Positions 1-11,200 of a DNA stretch of 64,000 nt are shown here, piece after piece. Source of the stretch: Phosphoribacter sp037046615 (GTDB lineage Bacteria; Actinomycetota; Actinomycetes; Actinomycetales; Dermatophilaceae); contig JBAOHD010000008.1 in assembly GCA_037046615.1 (NCBI GenBank), positions 124,001-188,000 of the forward strand, given 5' to 3'. The translations under genes and the position numbers were made by a program. Position 1 is the stretch's first letter, and each line of letters starts with the position of its first letter. The notes beneath the pieces are model-generated. The model worked only from the letters and a program-made list of their open reading frames with translations, ran no database searches and was not told the origin of the DNA.

Positions 1-3000
1 TCTCCATCGTCTCGGTGAGCGCCTTGGAGAACACGACGAACGCGCCACCGTGGTAGCGAGACACGACGATGAAGACGATCGGACCGTCGAAGTTCGTGAT
101 GGCCCGACCGATCTCGGCGCCGTATTCCAGCTGCCACTTGCGCATCGACTCCGGCGACCCGTCGAAGCCCGACAGGTTGGCCATGACGACCAGCGGCCGG
201 TTGCCGCTCGTCGCGTTGATGGCGCGCGCAGTCTTGCGCGAGGCCTGCGGGAAGAGGGTGCCCGAGGTCCACGACGGCGGCCCGTCTGCGGGGACGAAGC
301 CCTTGCGGGGGAGGGCGCGCGACGAGAGTCCGATCATGCAGACCGGTATGCCGCCCACCGTCACGTCCCACACGATGGAGTTCTCGGCGTCCTGCCAATG
401 CAGCCAGCGCTCCAGGGGCTCGCAGTCGGTGTCAGATACCGCCCGCATGACCGAGCGCATGTCGAACGGCTGCTTGCGATCGGGGTTGGTCGCGTGGTCG
501 AAGACCTCCCCGACAAGGGAGAACGTCGTGCCAGCCACCCGATCATGGACGGCACTGCGCACGTCGCGGTTGACGTCGTCGGTAATCGGTCGACGCCGTG
601 GGAAGCGTTCTCCCGGAACCACATAGGCGTAGTTGTAGTGATCGAGCAGCAGGAGACAGGCGTCCTGGAAGGTCGGCGCCCAGTATTGGCCCTGACCGTT
701 GAGGCCCATGACCCGGTCGTAGCCGCCGATCCCGAAGTTGTCATCGGCCGACACCGCACCGGAGAAGTCGAGCGCCTGCTTGCCCGTCAGCACCATCGTC
801 GACGCCGGGGTCATGATGAGGATGCCCTTGGTGTGCATGAGCATCGTCGACTCGGCGTTCCAGTAGGGCTGCCCACCGACGTTGATCCCGGTGACGATGA
901 TGTTGATCTCGCCGCCACCTTGGGTGAACTCGATGATCCGTCGCAAGGTCAGAGCGATGAAGTCCATGTTCTCGGTGCCGGAGTCCATCGCGATGAGCGC
1001 ACCGGACGAGCAGGCATACCACTCGACCGGCAACTTGCGCTCCGCCGCCAGCTTGAGTGCGGCGTTGATGCGGCGGCACTCGGGCTCGGCGAGGTTGCCC
1101 AGACCCTGGGTCGGGTCGGAGAGCATGGCGACCCGCGTCATGCCCTCCGGGGACGACGTCGGTGTAGGTCGTGAGCAGGCCGACGACGATGTGCGCGCTG
1201 TTGCCGGCTGGCGGCCGGTTGATCGGCACGAGGCTTTCGCCGTCGGGGTCGAGTTCCATCTCCTGGAAATGTCCCGCGAGGGAATGGCGATGCGTCGCCC
1301 TCGGCTGGGGTGAGCATCTGGATGATCTCGTAGGGGTAGGGCGTGCCGAACCGCTCGGCCGTCATGACTTTCTGGGCGTAGCGGGTCAGCGGCCGGATCG
1401 GGTTGGGCCCAGGGTCGCCGAAGCGGATCGTCGTGCCGGTGCGGCCGATGCCGTCGACGGTGAGGACCTTGTCCTCCTCGATCGGGAGCCCGGTCTGCGG
1501 GTCGAGGACGGGGTTGCCCTCGTCGTCGAGGACCCGCTGGTGGACGTGAAGGGCCACCTTGTCCAAACCTGCACCCTTGGCCAGGGGCAGGTAGTTGCTT
1601 GCAAGAGAGGGCCACTCGCTGGGCGGGATCTCCCAGGTCGGGCGCACCCAGAGCACGAGCCGGTTGGCAGCCGGACGCTCGCGGGGCGGGTAGTGCGCCA
1701 ATGCCGAGCGCATCGCCGCGAGCGCCTGCAAGCCCACGCGACCGAGCCGCGGATAGGTGTCTTGCCCCGTCTCCTCGTCGCGGACCTTGACCAGATCGCG
1801 CACCTCGGCGACAGCGAAAAGTCGCTTGTCCTTCGGGTTGTCGTTGGCGACGCCAAGGAAGAGGTAGACATCTTCGGGCGACGGGAGCCGCTCGAGGGCG
1901 AAGTTGGACAGCCGCCACAGGTCGAGGCGCTTGCCCAGCATCGGGTGCAGGTTGCGATAGAGGAGGTCTTCGACGAAGTCGCCCTTGTCGTCCTGGCGGA
2001 AGGTCAGGTGCTGGGTGCCCTGACCGTGCTCATCCGACCCGCCGAGGCTCGTGATGGTGAGGTCGAGCCGGTGCAAGCGGCGTCCGAAGTCGCAGTTGTC
2101 CAGACATGCGCTTGCCTCGTCGACCAGCGACTCGATGTCCGGTCGTTCCTGGTCGCGCCACAACACGAGGTCGACGACGACCTCGGCCTCGGTCGGGACG
2201 TCCTGCAGGTGCTCGGCGATCGCCGTCGCGAGCCGGGACAGGCCGGTCGTGGGCGCGTACGAGACGACCAGGTGGACCGGCATACCGTCGTGGACGTAGT
2301 CGGCAACGCCGAGCAGGTGGCCCTGAGATTCGACGGACCCCACGTCCTTGAGGGTGCGGATGCGGTAGAAACGCCGGATATAGACCTCCAGGACCGCACG
2401 GCGGTATGCCGTGTCCGCCCCGTCGGAGGTCTCGCGCCATGCCTGGAGCAGGTCGCCCCGCAGCGGGTGGGAGGCCGAGACGATCGCGTCGATATGCCGG
2501 GCGCGTTCGGTCCCCGTCGCCGTCGCCACGGCCTGGAGGTGCTCGCGCGCCACGGCTTGCGCTGCGGTCGCGGCCGCCAGCATCTCCGGCTCTTCGAAGA
2601 CGTGGAAGAGCACGTCCCGGGCGAGGTCGGCGACATTCTGCTGGCGCCCTTCGGTGGCAGCCACGAGCCGGTCGAGGCGGCGACGGCTGGTGGGAGTCGC
2701 GAGGTGCTCGAGCTCGGCGTGGTGGGCTAGGCGCCGGTTGAGGATGGCCGTGATCGCCGGAGCCATCTCAGGGATCCGTTCGAAGGAGCGGAACATCCAG
2801 ACCGTCGCGGCCTCAAGGGCCTTCGTGCGCGTCAGATCGGGGACGCCATAGCGGGCGAAGGCGCGCTTGAGCCGCTTGCGGTAGCGCTCGGGCAGCCCGG
2901 CCTGGTCAGCGTCGAGCCATTGCAGATAGGCCAGGAAATATTCCTGCGTGTTGACATTGCCGTCGCTGTCGAGCGCTTCGGATTCGGTGCGCGGTCGATA

Positions 3001-5082
3001 GAGAGCACCCAGATCGGCGAAGAGGTCGAGCAACTCGCCCTCGGCCTCGAGCAGGTCGGGGTCGTCTGCAGGGAGTTCGGAGGCGAGCGCTGCTTGGCGC
3101 TTGAGAAGGGCCTTGAAGGTCTCCGGATCGCGGTCGTATCCGAGGAGGTAATCGCCCAGCCGGGTGTGGACCCAGCGGGCGTCTTTGCCAGCCGGCGTGC
3201 CGTTGGTCGCGGCGAGGGTGCTGAGGTCAACCGGCGCCGAACCCTGCCCCGTCCCGGCCGAGGTCGCCTCGGCGCCGAACTGAAGGTGCTGGGTCGGGCC
3301 ATGGTGGTCGGCAGCCTTGATCCGCAGCAGTGCTGCACCGCGTTCGACCTGGGTGTTGCTCGTGACGGCGAGGGAGGTGACGAGGCCGTCGAAGGGCGCC
3401 GTCACCGTCGAGACCATCTTCATCGACTCAAGCACGGCCAGCGGCTGACCGGCGATGACATCCTGACCCGGAGTGACCAGGAGCGAGGACACGAGGGCCG
3501 GCCACCCGGTGCGCACGACGAGGCCGTCCTCACGACTCACGCTGTGAGCGACGCCGTCGATCTCCAGGCGGAAGTCGGCGCCTTGCTCGACGGCGATGAC
3601 CCGGTGCTTGCGACCGTTGCAGACGATGCGGCGCTCATAGTCGCTGATGACGTCGACGGTGCATTCGACGACCGACGAGCCCTGGATCCGGTAGCTGCGC
3701 GGGCCGGTGCGGTCGACGCGCAGCTTGTAGTCGTGGCCGCGGTAGTGGAGTTGGACCTTGGTGCCGACGCGCTCGGGGTGGGCCGGTCGACCTCGGGCGG
3801 CGGAGGCGAAAAAGGCCGCGTTGACCATGCTGCTATCGGACTCATAGGCCTCGACGGCGGCCGCGATGACCGCCATGGGGTCGGCGGGTGAGGCAAACGC
3901 CCCGGCGGCGAGCTGCTCATCGAACCACGTGCCCGGGTGGGCCACGTCGTCGGCGGCGAGGGCGCGGACGAGGGTGAGGAGGCCGGAGCGGTTGCTGGCG
4001 CCGAGTTCGAGGACGACCGCAGTGCGGTCGAGGGCGCCGTCGAGCCGGTCGAGCGCTTCGGCCCGGTCGCGCCCCCACGCGGTGATCGTCGCGACGAGGG
4101 GTTCGACACGGCCGTCCACCGTGTCGCCCTCGCGGATGCTTGAGTCGACGCGGACACCCGTGCCGATGGGGAGGGTGAGGAGCTCGAGGATGCCACCGGA
4201 GGGCACGAAGCCGCGCAGCGGGTCTTGGGCGAGGAGTCGGACCTCGACGGCGTGGCCGGAGGACGGGGGCGGCTCGGGGTCGAGCGTCCCACCGGCGGCC
4301 AGCTTGAGGCGCAGGCCGATGAAACTGGCGCCTGTCGTCTCCTCAAGCAGGGCGCGCTCGGGTCGGGCGAGGGTGTCCACCCCGAGGAGCCAGAACGACT
4401 CGCCGTCCTCACCGAGGGCAAACTGGACCGTTCCGGCACCGTGGTATGCCGTGGCGCGGACGAGCCGTCGCGCAGCGTGCGCCATTGCTCCGGCAGTCGT
4501 CTCCGGGACCTTGCGGGCGGGCATCTCGGTGAAGATCTGGGTGGATCCACGGCGGATGCTGGAGTCGCGCAGGCCCAGGGTCCAGACGGTGCCTTGGACG
4601 TCGGCCAGGACGTCGACGTCGATACGTCGCCAGGTGCTGGGGTCCGTGCCCGCAGGGAGGGAGGTGAGCCCGGCCTCGGCAGCGAGGGCATCGAGTTGCT
4701 CCGGGTCAGCCATCCGCTTGATGAGCGCCGACCCAGGGCCGACGACCGTGAGGCCACCGTCCTCGAGGCGCGCGACGAGCTCGACCCGGTCCAGGCACGG
4801 GGTGTGACCGAGCCACACCGTGTCGGCACCGGTTTCGATGACCGCATCCGCGACGGTCTCGGGTGACAGACCGGCATACGGGTCGGTGCCCGCCGGAGCA
4901 GGGGGCGGGGTGACGATCTCGTCTGCCTCCCGCGCGTACCACGCGCGGTCGCGACTCTGCTCCGTCACGACGATCGTCGTGATCGGGCTTTCGGCGCGAC
5001 GGTTGAGATTGCTGACGGCGGCGAGCACCCGGACGACGGGCTCACCTCGGTCGACAATGGCCAGGCGGCGGATCTCCTTCAA
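1..5082 (-). CDS. Giant eukaryote-type acyl-CoA carboxylase with degenerate biotin carboxylase domain (partial, 3' end outside window)
   Basis: About 1,690 residues are visible. Domain order matches eukaryotic ACC: a biotin-carboxylase-like region (about residues 1-390), a biotin carrier domain with the lysine motif ESMKM near residue 552, a long helical central region (about 640-1050), then a carboxyltransferase region continuing to the window edge (GGIPVCMIGLSSR and ANLSGFDGSPESM match eukaryotic CT blocks). The BC region lacks the glycine-rich ATP lid, and the catalytic ExNxRxQVEH stretch reads GVDTLARPER, so it should not carboxylate biotin by itself. The TTG start at 5082 has GGAG upstream; an ATG at 5120 opens a 13-codon frame that overlaps it. 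Frameshifts near 1290 and 1135. It follows the megasynthase and probably handles its extender units. That link, and whether it needs a separate BC subunit, is inference. Confidence 0.8.
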
Positions 5083-5137
5083 CGCAATGCTCCGATCGTG
5101 AGGTGCTCGATGGTGCTCATGCCAGGGCTTGTGCTGC

Positions 5138-5148
5138 GTCGTGCTCGG
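5138..5148 (+). promoter_or_regulatory. Shared leader element GTCGTGCTCGG, copy upstream of the carboxylase
   Basis: This 11-mer lies 56 bases upstream of the TTG start of the carboxylase. The same 11-mer stands before the megasynthase (14847-14857) and twice before the acyl-CoA dehydrogenase (16689-16699, 16747-16757). Its role is unknown; a cluster-specific operator is one possibility. Confidence 0.35.
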
Positions 5149-5173
5149 TCCCCTGCGACCGACGGGTGGTGCG

Positions 5174-5213
5174 GCTGCGAGCTGAGGTCGGCGACGCGGC
5201 CTCAGCTCGCAGC
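5174..5213. terminator. 14-bp perfect hairpin between megasynthase and carboxylase genes
   Basis: The arms at 5174-5187 and 5200-5213 (core CTGCGAGCTGAGG) pair perfectly around a 12-base loop. It starts 14 bases after the megasynthase stop codon. No T-run follows on the minus strand, so it could be a GC-type terminator, an attenuator that lowers carboxylase expression, or an mRNA 3'-end stabiliser. Confidence 0.6.
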
Positions 5214-5226
5214 AGGGTGCACCAGG

Positions 5227-8200
5227 TTAGGGCGTGAAGGTCGCCCGCAACACTGCGGTGACCTCATCCGGGATTGGCGCCGGGAAGGCGATGCTCTGAT
5301 AGCCATCCATCCGCATGACGACATCGCCGGTCGAGTCGACGACAAGGCAGTCGAAGGCGCTGTCGCCGACCGGCTTTGCCAAGGCCATCAACGGCCCGGC
5401 CGCCGACGCCGGGTCGCGCAGGACCTGGACCCGCTCGACATGGTTGGGCAGCGCCATCCGGCCCTCCGTGCCCGCTTCCCACAACCCAGCGGTCTGGAAG
5501 CACAGCTCGGCAAGGCGCGGGGCGATGACAAGCGGCAAGTCCGCAGGGGAGTGGTTGTCCGGCAGCGGCTCGACGAGTCGGGTCACCGATCCACCACCTG
5601 AGCGCCATGCCTCCGTGACGACCTGGTATGCCGGTCCGTGGAAGTAGAACGTGTAGACCTGCTCACCGCTCATGCGGGTGCCGTCGGCCTTCTTGGGAGC
5701 CTTCGTGGACTCGGCTTCCGGCTCGGCCGTCGTGAGACGGACCGTGCCGGTGAAGTGGGTCGTCACCGTGGGCTGGGCCTGGCCGGGCAGCGATCGCTCG
5801 GCCGTGAGACGGCAGCGCACGAGCAGGTCAGTGCCCGTCGCGTCCGGCTCGGCTTGCGCCGTGATGGTGAGCGTCCGCGGCTGGTCCCGGAAGAACTTCA
5901 CCGGAGCGAGGAAGTCGACCGACTCCAGGCCAGCGACGCGGTAGCCCGCTGGGGCGAGCAGCGACGCGGCCTCGGCGAACGACTCCATACCCATGACGCC
6001 CGGCAGCACCGGGGTGCCGTCGATGCGGTGGTCGAAGAGGAACGCCTGCTGGGTCGGGTCGAGCGTCGTCGTGACGGTCAGACCGTTGTGGACCGAGTAG
6101 CTCACGTCGCCGATCATCGGCCCGTGGGCTGCACTCCCCGCGAGGGCTTGTGAGTCGACGCCCCCACTCTCGTGGTATTCGGCGGCCATCATCCCGAGGA
6201 CACCCGCGACGACGACTTCGCCGCTGTATGCCGTGGCCTCCAGCTCGCGGCGGATCCACGCGACCCCGGCATCCGGCGGGAGCATCTGGACGCCCGCCAT
6301 CTCCATGATCTTGGGGATCGACCCCCGCGTGGCCATACCGATGCCGCCCCAGGCCGTCCAGTCCAGGGCCAAGCCCCGGGTCTGGGGGCGCAGGTGACGC
6401 ATCGACGAGGTGACCTTGCAGAGCAGGTCGTTGGCCGCGCTGTAGTCGGTCTGGCCTTGGTTGCCGAATCGGCCTGCGACCGAGGAGAACACGACAACTG
6501 CACCGACCGGCATACCTGCTGCGTGTGACCACACGTTGAACCAGCCGGTGGTCTTGACGTCGAAGACGAGGTCGTATTCGCGGGGTTCCTTCTGCGGCAG
6601 GTTGCGGCTGATTTCCAGCCCGGCCGCGTGGAGGAGGACGTCGATCTTGCCCGACTGTGACTGGACGTCGGCCATGACCGCGGCGACGGCCTCGGGGTTG
6701 GTGAGGTCGACCGAGTGGTAGTGGACCGTCCCGCCGACCGCCTCGACGGCCTGGATCGCCGTCAACGCCGCGGCGAGTCGCTCGATGCGGGCGAGCTCCT
6801 TGTCGATGACCACCGGGGTGGGTCGCTCGCCGCGGTCCTTCATCCGGGCCGCGAGGGTGGCCTTGAGTCCGTCCTTGTTGGTGCGGAAAGCGGCCAGGTC
6901 GGGGTCGTTGGCGTCCGGCGTCGGCGTGAGGTCGAGCAGGTGGAAGGTGCCGCCGCCTGCTCCTGTCGCGAGGTCGGCCGTGATCGCCGAGACGATCGAG
7001 CCGGCCGCTCCGGTGACGAGGAACACCGATTCTGGCGTGAGCGGCATACCCCCGTCCCCGGCGGGAGAGCCATCGGCGCCGAGGGCCGGGAAGGCGACCT
7101 CGGTGAAGCCGACGCCCCAGCGCTGCCCGTCGACCCGTCCGATCTCGACCGCACCCGGGTCGCGCAGGGTCTCCTCGATGAGGACGTCGGCCAGGGCCGC
7201 CGTCTTGCGCGACGCAGGCAGGTCGACGGCCTTGACGAGGGCGTCCGGACGCTCCTTCTTGTAGGACTTCGTGAAGCCCGTGACAGCGCCACCCATCGGG
7301 CTCGTCGCGCCTTGGGCGTCGTAGCCGTGGCGGCCGCCGAGGCGGGTCGCAGACACGAGGAACGGGCTGTCGTCCCACATCCGACGCATCGTCGTGTAGA
7401 GGGTCTTGACCCGGCGACGGAGGTCTTCGGTCCACGTCGCGAGGTCCATCGCGGTGTGGTCGCCCTCGTCGTCGAGCGCAGGCAGCCAGTAGACGCCAGC
7501 GATCGGACCGTCGGCGAGCCACGCGTCGAGGGTGGTCGACAGGGTCTCGGTCGGACACCGCGGGCTCAAGCGTGAGCACGGTGGCGCCGGCCTTGGTCAG
7601 GCGCTTGCTCAGCGCGTCACCAACGCCGCCCTCGTCGAGCATGACGACGACGCGCGCGTCCTTGAGCGTGACGCCGGTGGGCACGCACTGGGCGAGGTCC
7701 GGCCGGAGCATCGCGACCGGGATCCGACGCGGGAGGGCGTCGATCGCGGCCAGGCTGCCCTTGAGGACGTCCGGCGCGGGGGCGGCTGCCGGAGTGGTCG
7801 CGGCTGCGGCTGGCGCCGCACTGTCGCCCGCGGCTGGAGCGGCTGGAGCGGACACACCCAACTTGCCGCGGATCCACCCGGCGACGTGCTTGATCGTCGG
7901 GAAGTCGCGCAGCTTCATGGTGTCGTCGCGTTCGACCTGGTAGTGCTCGCGGACGGCGGCGAAGACTTCGGCTTGTTTGACGGTGTCGACGCCGAGGTCG
8001 GCTTCGAGGTCAAGGTCGGGGTCGAGCAGGTCGGCCGGGTAACCGGTCAGACCAGCCACGATGTCGATGACCTTCTGCATGACCTCGTCGCCACCGGCGG
8101 GGGCCGCTTCCGCCGTGGCCGAGGGCTCGGACGGGGCGGGTGCCGGCGTGCTCACGGAAGCAGTGACGGCCGGCGCGGCGCTGGGCTCAGGCATGCCGAT

Positions 8201-11200
8201 CTTGCCGCGGATCCACCCGGCGACGTGCTTGATGGTCGGGAAGTCGCGCAGTTTCATGGTGTCGTCGCGTTCGACCTGGTAGTGATCGCGGACCGCGGCG
8301 AAGACTTCGGCCTGTTTGACGGTGTCGACGCCGAGGTCGGCTTCGAGGTCAAGGTCGGGGTCGAGCAGGTCGGCCGGGTAACCGGTCAGACTGGCCACGA
8401 TCTCGATGACCTTCTCCGTCACCCCATCACCGGCAGCGGCCGGAGCCACTGACGGGGTTGCCGAGGGCACGGCAGCAGCCGGGGCGGGAGCGGAGGCAGC
8501 GGCCGGGGCTGCAGCGGAAGGCGCTGGCAGACCAGCCTTGTCGCGCACCCAGCCCGCGACGTGCTTGATCGTCGGGAAGTCGCGCAGCTTCATGGTGTCG
8601 TCGCGTTCGACCTGGTAGTGCTCGCGGACGGCGGCGAAGACTTCGGCTTGTTTGACGGTGTCGACGCCGAGGTCGGCTTCGAGGTCAAGGTCGGGGTCGA
8701 GCAGGTCGGCCGGGTAGCCGGTCAGATCGGCGACGAGCTGAGTCACCTTGGCCAGGACCGGGTCACCGGCAACCTCGGTTGCGGGGACAGCCGAGGACAC
8801 GACAGGAGCTGAGGCCGCGGCGGCAGCAACCGGGGCTGCTGGCGCTGATGCGGCTGACGGAGCAGGCAGACCCGCCTTGTCGCGCACCCACCCAGCGACG
8901 TGGCGCAGGGTCGGGAAGTCGCGCAGTTTCATGGTGTCGTCGCGTTCGACCTGGTAGTGCTCGCGGACGGCGGCGAAGACTTCGGCTTGTTTGACGGTGT
9001 CGACGCCGAGGTCGGCTTCGAGGTCAAGGTCGGGGTCGAGCAGGTCGGCCGGGTAGCCGGTCAGACCGGCGACGATCTCGGTCACCTTCGCGATGACGGA
9101 GTCACCCGCGTCGGGGGCAGACGCAGCGGCGTATGCCGTGCCCTCGGCGACACAGCGGCTGGTGGCGCCGCTGCGGCGCGACGCGGTGCCGGCGGGCTCG
9201 GGGAGGCCGGCCTTGGCGCGGACCCAGCCGGCGACGTGGCGCAGGGTGGGGAAGTCGCGCAGCTTCATGGTGTCGTCGCGTTCGACCTGGTAGTGCTCGC
9301 GGACGGCGGCGAAGACTTCGGCTTGTTTGACGGTGTCGACGCCGAGGTCGGCTTCGAGGTCCAAGGTCAGCGTCGAGCAGGTCCGACGGGTAGCCCGTGA
9401 GGCCGGCGACGATCTCGGTGACCTTGTCCAGCACCGGGTCACTGGCCACGGCTGCCGTCGGCGCTGCCGCAGGTGCCGAAGACGCGGCAGATGCGGCAGA
9501 TGCGGCAGGAGGTGCCGTAGCAGGTGCGGCCGCTGCGGGTTCGGGGAGGCCGGCCTTGGCGCGGACCCAGCCGGCGACGTGGCGCAGGGTGGGGAAGTCG
9601 CGCAGTTTCATGGTGTCGTCGCGTTCGACCTGGTAGTGCTCGCGGACGGCGGCGAAGACTTCGGCCTGTTTGACGGTGTCGACGCCGAGGTCGGCTTCGA
9701 GGTCAAGGTCAGCGTCGAGCAGGTCTGAGCGGGTAACCCGTCGAGACCGGACACGATCTCGGTGACCTTGTCCAGCACCGGGTCAGTGACTTCCACCGGT
9801 GCCGGGGGTGCAGCCGGTGCCGGGGGCGTAGCCGGCGCTGAGGGTGCAGCGGGCGCAGCAACGGGGGCCGGCGCGGCATACGGGGTCGGGGCAGGTGCCG
9901 CACCAGCTGAAGCGGGAGCGGCAGCGACGGCAGCGGCACCACCAGCGACCGGTGAACCCATGCGGCCGGCATACGGGATCGGCAGTCGCATGCGGGACTC
10001 GACCGGCGTCTTGGGGGCGCCGAGGTCGACGATCCGCAGGCGGCGGTGGTCGACTTCGAGGGTGCTGCCTGTATGCCCCGAGAGGCTGTCGAGCCAGCGC
10101 TGCCACGCGGCCTGGTCGATGATGCGGTAGGCGTAGCCGAGCTCGTCGGGAGCGCGGTGGCGGCCGTCGGGCATCGGGGTCCAGCGCGTCAATGTCATGG
10201 CGACCTGCGAGCCGAAGCCCGCCGCGAGGCGCAGGGCGTACCGGATCGGGTAAGGCCCACCGGTCGAGAGGTTGAGGACACCGAGGTCGGGGTCGGGCTC
10301 CTTGTAGTTGGGCACCGGAGGCACGATGCCGGTCTCCAATGCCTTGATCGCGACGACGTCCTCGATGCCCGCGCCCATGGCGTGGCCGGTGAAGCCCTTG
10401 GTGTTGGCGATGACGATCTTGCCCGCGTCGGCACCGAAGGCGCCGCGCAATGCGTTGATCTCAGCCGCCGCGCTGCCCCCTCGGGCAGGGGTGTAGGTCT
10501 CGTGGGAGATGAACACGAGCTTGTCGGCGATCTCGTGCCGGTCGACGCCACGCTGCTCGACCTGCGAGACCAGCGTCTCCATGACCCCGCCGATGTGGTT
10601 GACGTCAAGGCGTGACCCGTGGAAGGCCGAGTTGGCGATGACGGTGCCGAGCACCTCGCAGATCGGCTGGATGCCGCGCTCGCGCGGCAGCATCGGCGGC
10701 TTCGACGACGATGGCCGCCGCCCCCATCCCGACGATCATGCCGTGGCGGCGCCGGTCGAACGGTGTCGCGGCGTCCTCGACGCGCTCGTCGGTTGCCGCA
10801 GCGCCCGAGGCGAGGAAGCCGGCGGTGATCCAGGGCAGGAGGTTGTCGCTGGTGGCGTCGTCGGCGGAGATGACGACGACCCGACGGCATCGGCCCGAAC
10901 GGATCCAGTCCTCGGCGACGGCCATCGCCTGCGTCGTGCTCGCGCACGCCGCGTTGACCTGGGTGTTGGGCCCACGGGCACCGATGATCTCGGCGAACTG
11001 CGAGTGCCCCATCGACAGCGCCCGGAAGAGGAAGCGCCGGTCGAACTGGTAGTTGGTCTGCTCGATGAGCTCGGTCAGCTCGGCGATGAGCCGGTCGACC
11101 TCGGCGATGGCGGCATCGCCGGCGGGGAGCATGGTGCGCAGGCCGTGGAGCGCGAGCAGGTTGTCGCGGCGGCCCTTGTCGGTCGCGTAGCCCTCGATCG

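Noticed and set aside
5079..5120. A 13-codon leader peptide (MSTIEHLTIGALR) overlapping the carboxylase start.
   Set aside because: No clear ribosome-binding site or attenuator structure; it may simply be an N-terminus split by a base error, so it is only mentioned.
7870..9775. Regular repeats resembling a CRISPR array.
   Set aside because: Units are 339 bp, protein-coding ACP domains, with coding linkers and not short spacers.
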